From NCBI GenBank assembly GCA_016748015.1, contig JAAOMT010000698.1, forward strand, positions 1 through 19,163: DNA of 19,163 nucleotides, in the 5' to 3' direction. This document shows positions 16,974-19,163 of this stretch, in pieces. This stretch comes from Geosiphon pyriformis. Lineage: Eukaryota > Glomeromycota > Glomeromycetes > Archaeosporales > Geosiphonaceae. The stretch's first letter is position 1. Every line of letters begins with the position of its first letter. The notes under the pieces are model-generated. The model saw only the letters and a list, made by a program, of their open reading frames with translations. It had not been told where the DNA came from and ran no database searches. Position numbers and translations under genes: made by a program.

Positions 16974-17546
16974 TCACGAATTAAATCCCTCAAAGTATTC
17001 GCCGTATGGTCCTAGCAATTCTGTTTTTCTTTGTCTATTTTGGAATGAGAATTGTCCAAATGCTGATGTTGCAGTTGATGGAAATGTGTCTGTTGATGAT
17101 ATGTTAATGGCGCTTCCAGGTGTATAGTGGTAGGATGAATTGCTTGGGGATTCAACTCTGTTTTTCTTCCAAGCAGGTGGCTGTATTTTTCTGGGTGTTA
17201 CTGCTGGTGTTTGTAATTTTTCCTTGCCTTTACTAACGTATGTAATTGGATATCTTTGTTGAGTGTGATGTTCAATTTCTTTGTTGATCTTAGTGATGAT
17301 GGATGTGAAATTATGATTTGTTGGTAGGTTGGTGTTTTGAATTAATTTCTTATAGAAAGTTTCTCTTGCTGATTCAGTATTCACTGGTGTTCCTAATAAA
17401 GAGGAAATCTTTTTGTTAACGTAAAAATTGAAGGCTGATTCAGCAGATATATGATTGTGGTTTAATCCCAAGTATTGACAATAGTGTTGAAATAAGGATT
17501 TTGCGAATCCTAAATAGTTTGCTCTTATGTTTTCTGATTCTGCCAC
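16974..17546 (-). CDS. N-terminal gag region (open fragment, no ATG)
   Basis: This 190-codon open piece begins at GTG. The frame is open upstream to about 17592, just inside the primer-binding site, and holds no ATG before or within it. It reads ENIRANYLGFAKSLFQHYCQ, SAFNFYVNKKISSLLGTPVN, INKEIEHHTQQRYPITYVSK, then a Ser/Pro/Thr-rich part ending LLGPYGEYFEGFNS and TGA. Past the stop the same frame gives SDL*EAAELEKKEEESEDQE, after which the sense moves one frame over (PITENPEVE, near 16850) into capsid. So it is the front of gag and not a separate gene. I recognise no domain in the first 120 residues, which look helical. Confidence 0.7.
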   Translation of the reverse strand: MAESENIRANYLGFAKSLFQHYCQYLGLNHNHISAESAFNFYVNKKISSLLGTPVNTESARETFYKKLIQNTNLPTNHNFTSIITKINKEIEHHTQQRYPITYVSKGKEKLQTPAVTPRKIQPPAWKKNRVESPSNSSYHYTPGSAINISSTDTFPSTATSAFGQFSFQNRQRKTELLGPYGEYFEGFNS

Positions 17547-17590
17547 TTTTAGTTTGGTGTTGTCAGTGCTGGTTTTCTGTAAGATTATAC

Positions 17591-17606
17591 TTCACAGGGA
17601 GCACCA
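17591..17606 (-). promoter_or_regulatory. Putative primer-binding site
   Basis: Two bases after the 5' LTR the minus strand reads TGGTGCTCCCTGTGAA, which would pair with a tRNA 3' end TTCACAGGGAGCACCA. The leading TGG matching CCA and the position are right for a PBS. It is not the initiator-Met type (TGGTATCAGAGC or similar) common in many Ty3 elements. I cannot name the tRNA from the sequence. Confidence 0.65.
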
Positions 17607-18159
17607 AATGTTACAGGTGATTATTTCTGCTGTTGAATTAAATAACAAACCTGTAACTTGGTGCTCAAAAGCTATTGCCATTAATAAGGTTCTGAAGGTG
17701 TTGTATCTAAAAGTTTTGATGGAGTCTTTTGTATAATAGACAGAGATTCAATAGTGTCGATAGTAGATGTATCTTTTCAAGAGTTTCTCCCAATTTCTTT
17801 CTCAGCATGGTGGCTGGATTTAGTCTGGCAGTCATGCTCTTCTGGTAAGCTATCCAATAATATATAAAATCTTACCCGTATTTCTGAGTCTTTTACCAGG
17901 CTATCCTTGACATCAATAACTTAGCGCTTAATTTTTAATCAATTAGTATACAACAACAAATCAAAATAAAATAAAGAAAAAAGAAATAAAAGAAATAAAA
18001 GAAAATAAAGAAAACAAAAAAATAAGCCAAGGAAATTTGCAGATTAGTATTCCGTCAATAGCCATAATCAAGAGCTATTGTTCCAGCGTGGTTAAGTATC
18101 AATTACTATCAACATGAAGGATTGATAGTGGGGAAGTGGATTGAGATATGAAATAATTA

Positions 18160-18165
18160 TTTATT
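18160..18165 (-). promoter_or_regulatory. Possible AATAAA polyadenylation signal in the 5' LTR
   Basis: The minus strand reads AATAAA, the counterpart of 8903-8908 in the 3' LTR and equally spaced from the TATA box. Only position and conservation between the LTRs support it. Confidence 0.35.
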
Positions 18166-18235
18166 TGATGATTGCGTTTCTAGGCTAAGGATTCTGTGGT
18201 ATTGATTCTGTCTTTTCTGTTTCTACCACTACTGC

Positions 18236-18247
18236 TATATATACATA
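18236..18247 (-). promoter_or_regulatory. TATA box of the 5' LTR, promoter of the element
   Basis: The minus strand reads TATGTATATATA, followed by GCAGTAGTGG. It is shared by all three LTRs. Transcription would start roughly 30 nt downstream and run left through gag and pol. Confidence 0.6.
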
Positions 18248-18273
18248 ATTGAGATTCCTCAATTTTTCATGAC

Positions 18274-18330
18274 AGGAATCCTGAAATTCCTGGAATCCTG
18301 CAATTCCTGAGAGAAATCCTGGAATTCCAC
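18274..18330. repeat. U3 tandem repeat, 1.5 units (5' LTR)
   Basis: One full unit begins at 18274 (AGGAATCCTGAAATTCCTGG...) and a partial unit at 18312 (AGAAATCCTGGAATTCC). The partner LTR has about two more units. Confidence 0.8.
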
Positions 18331-18399
18331 ATTTACTATGCCTACTTCTGATTGGCTAATAATTAGACTAATATATTTCCTATATTTCTATGAGTAACA

Positions 18400-18403
18400 A
18401 TGG
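18400..18403. repeat. Target-site duplication, right copy (ATGG)
   Basis: ATGG directly follows the 5' LTR end GTAACA and repeats the ATGG at 8357-8360. Homology to the older element's RNase H gene resumes here (GGCTTGCTATAATTTG against GGTTTGCTGTGATCTA in the younger copy). Confidence 0.85.
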
Positions 18404-18902
18404 CTTGCTATAATTTGAATAGATTAATACTAAAGCTTAAATGAGCTTTTTTCTTAGAATGTCAAAAGCTTTTTGTTGGGTTTCTATTTATTCATATTTC
18501 ACATTTTTGGCTTAGAGCTGATAAAGTGATTGAGCCAGTTTGGAGAAGTTTTGGATAAAACAGTGATAATATTTTGCAAATTCCAAGAATGTTCTTAATT
18601 CTGTGAGATTTGTTGGTATTGAAAAGTTCTTGACAATTTCAATCTTATTTGCATCTGTTTTGATGCTGTTTTTACTCATAATATGTTTCAAGAATTTCAG
18701 TTCTGTTTTGCCAAAAAAACATTTGTTTATATTCAGTTTTAATCTGGCTCTTTTTAATCTTTTGAACACTTGTTAAAGATAGTGGAAATAATTGTTAAAT
18801 GTTTTGGAAAACACATAGGTGTTATCCAAGTAGACTACTACTAATTTTTATAATGATTTAGTGTACACAATTTTCATAAGCTGTTGAAAAGTTGCTGGCA
18901 TT
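18400..18902 (-). pseudogene. Older Ty3/gypsy copy: RT remnant, right half
   Basis: This stretch aligns with about 11743-12245 of the younger copy. The open piece 18512-18769 reads LNINKCFFGKTELKFLKHIM and FLEFAKYYHCFIQNFSKLAQ, the RT thumb and connection. Upstream the catalytic box reads VVVYLDN, where YLDD is required, so the second Asp is Asn (GAT to AAT). The remnant ends at MPATFQQLMKIVYTKSL, inside the text that reads NAPATF in the younger copy. Before that (beyond 18902) homology stops. This is the continuation of the copy at 5887-8360, separated by the younger insertion. Confidence 0.88.
18400..18902 (-). mobile_element. Older Ty3/gypsy element, right half, 5' truncated
   Basis: This holds only RT sequence. 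The gag, protease, dUTPase and 5' LTR expected further right are absent, because homology ends at about 18902 within RT. Either the element was truncated, or another sequence was inserted there and the rest lies beyond the window. Confidence 0.75.
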
Positions 18903-18997
18903 GTTACCGGAGGTTTTTTGGTCTCTTTTCTTAAATGTTGTTGATGCTTGTTTGCTGTGAATTCACGTTTTCTGGATGTGGTTGAACCTCCAGTAAC
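18903..18997. repeat. 95-bp segment bounded by 13-bp inverted repeats
   Basis: GTTACCGGAGGTT at 18903-18915 and AACCTCCAGTAAC at 18985-18997 are inverted repeats with one mismatch. The left arm starts exactly where homology to the older RT ends. It could be the end structure of another inserted element, a small inverted-repeat element, or part of a hairpin-bearing sequence. No target duplication can be tested. Confidence 0.5.
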
Positions 18998-19163
18998 TGA
19001 ATTTATCTTCAAATTATCTCCTATAATTTGAACCGCTGGGCTTATAAGTGGAATGGCCAATTCCGTGCCAGTTACTTTATGTAGTTACGTTGTAGTAAAC
19101 GTCAACTCTTTCCCAGGAATTGCTCATCTGGAAGCTCACTAAAAAATGTGTAGTTACTTTGCT
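18998..19163. other. Unidentified DNA at the right edge
   Basis: This stretch is not homologous to the retroelements as far as I can see and is less AT-rich than they are. On the minus strand an open frame 18848-19060 reads MAIPLISPAVQIIGDNLKIN, SVTGGSTTSRKREFTANKH, then crosses the inverted-repeat segment into the RT text (PATFQQLM), so it is a chance or fused frame across a junction. I do not recognise the upstream protein text. AGTTAC steps recur at 19066, 19083 and 19153. Confidence 0.4.

Larger units (their letters stand above)
8361..18399 (-). mobile_element. Full-length younger Ty3/gypsy retrotransposon with dUTPase
   Basis: This 10,039-bp element reads on the minus strand. It has two LTRs with TGTTAC/GTAACA ends, a primer-binding site, a polypurine tract and a 4-bp target duplication. 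The coding order is gag (N-terminal region, capsid, CCHC knuckle), aspartic protease, cysteine-rich linker, dUTPase, RT, RNase H, integrase (H2C2, DDE, GPY/F) and a long tail. The reading frame steps three times, near 16850, 14055 and between 11440 and 11290, and is interrupted by many stops at expected Trp, Gln and Arg codons. It is structurally complete but coding-dead, so it would need help from an intact relative to move. The LTRs differ by many transitions and by 78 bp of repeats, so it is not a very recent insertion. Confidence 0.95.
17609..18399 (-). repeat. 5' LTR of the younger element (791 bp)
   Basis: The LTR runs from TGTTACAGGTGATT (17609) to TATGAGTAACA (18399), with the inverted ends TGTTAC/GTAACA complete. 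It matches the LTR at 8361-9229. In the minus-strand sense it is the promoter LTR: U3 starts at 18399, the TATA box is at 18236-18247 and a possible AATAAA is at 18160-18165. It holds one full and one partial copy of the U3 repeat. The A-rich stretch near 17960-18030 differs from the 3' LTR by a short insertion. Confidence 0.96.

Noticed and set aside
1-19163. tRNA, rRNA or other structured RNA genes
   Set aside because: I looked for tRNA A/B-box patterns and rRNA-like conserved stretches and saw none that stand out.

Overview
The window is a eukaryotic chromosome end. It opens with a (CCCTAA)n array, the C-rich strand of a TTAGGG telomere, with the chromosome tip at position 1. Everything further in is LTR-retrotransposon DNA of the Ty3/gypsy type. 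I see no host gene that I can name, and no tRNA, rRNA or CRISPR. The telomere type, the very AT-rich subtelomere and the style of the Ty3 polyprotein (gag, protease, cysteine-rich linker, dUTPase, RT, integrase) fit a fungus. From memory the polyprotein resembles those predicted in arbuscular mycorrhizal Glomeromycotina (Rhizophagus-like); that assignment is inference and no search was run.

Layout: (1) 1-455, telomere array decaying inward into variant repeats. (2) About 720-3470, possibly to 3914, a strongly decayed plus-strand Ty3/gypsy pol (RT, RNase H, integrase) with no 5' part, lying next to the telomere. (3) 3915-4958, AT-rich DNA with a 12-bp minisatellite and an LTR-like scrap. (4) 4959-8360 plus 18400-18902, an older minus-strand element of a second lineage: its 3' LTR, integrase and RNase H lie on the left and its RT on the right. 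(5) 8361-18399, a younger 10.0-kb copy of the same second lineage, inserted into the RNase H region of the older copy with a 4-bp target duplication (ATGG). (6) 18903-19163, unidentified DNA that starts with a 13-bp inverted repeat.

The younger element reads right to left: 5' LTR (17609-18399), primer-binding site, gag with an unusual N-terminal region, capsid domain and CCHC zinc knuckle, aspartic protease, a cysteine-rich zinc-binding linker, a dUTPase, RT and RNase H, integrase with H2C2, DDE and GPY/F parts, a long C-terminal tail, polypurine tract, 3' LTR (8361-9229). The order makes sense for one polyprotein: gag packages the RNA, the protease cuts, RT/RNase H copies, dUTPase would limit uracil in the cDNA, and integrase inserts it. 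This copy cannot work. It has many in-frame stops, three frame steps, a protease active-site change (DSG to DSE) and an altered dUTPase motif III. Most lesions are explained by C-to-T or G-to-A changes.

I found no convincing new biological system. The points most worth a second look are the dUTPase and cysteine-rich module inside a Ty3/gypsy element, the 40-bp repeats in the LTR just upstream of the TATA box, the self-nested insertion, and the unidentified DNA at the right edge.
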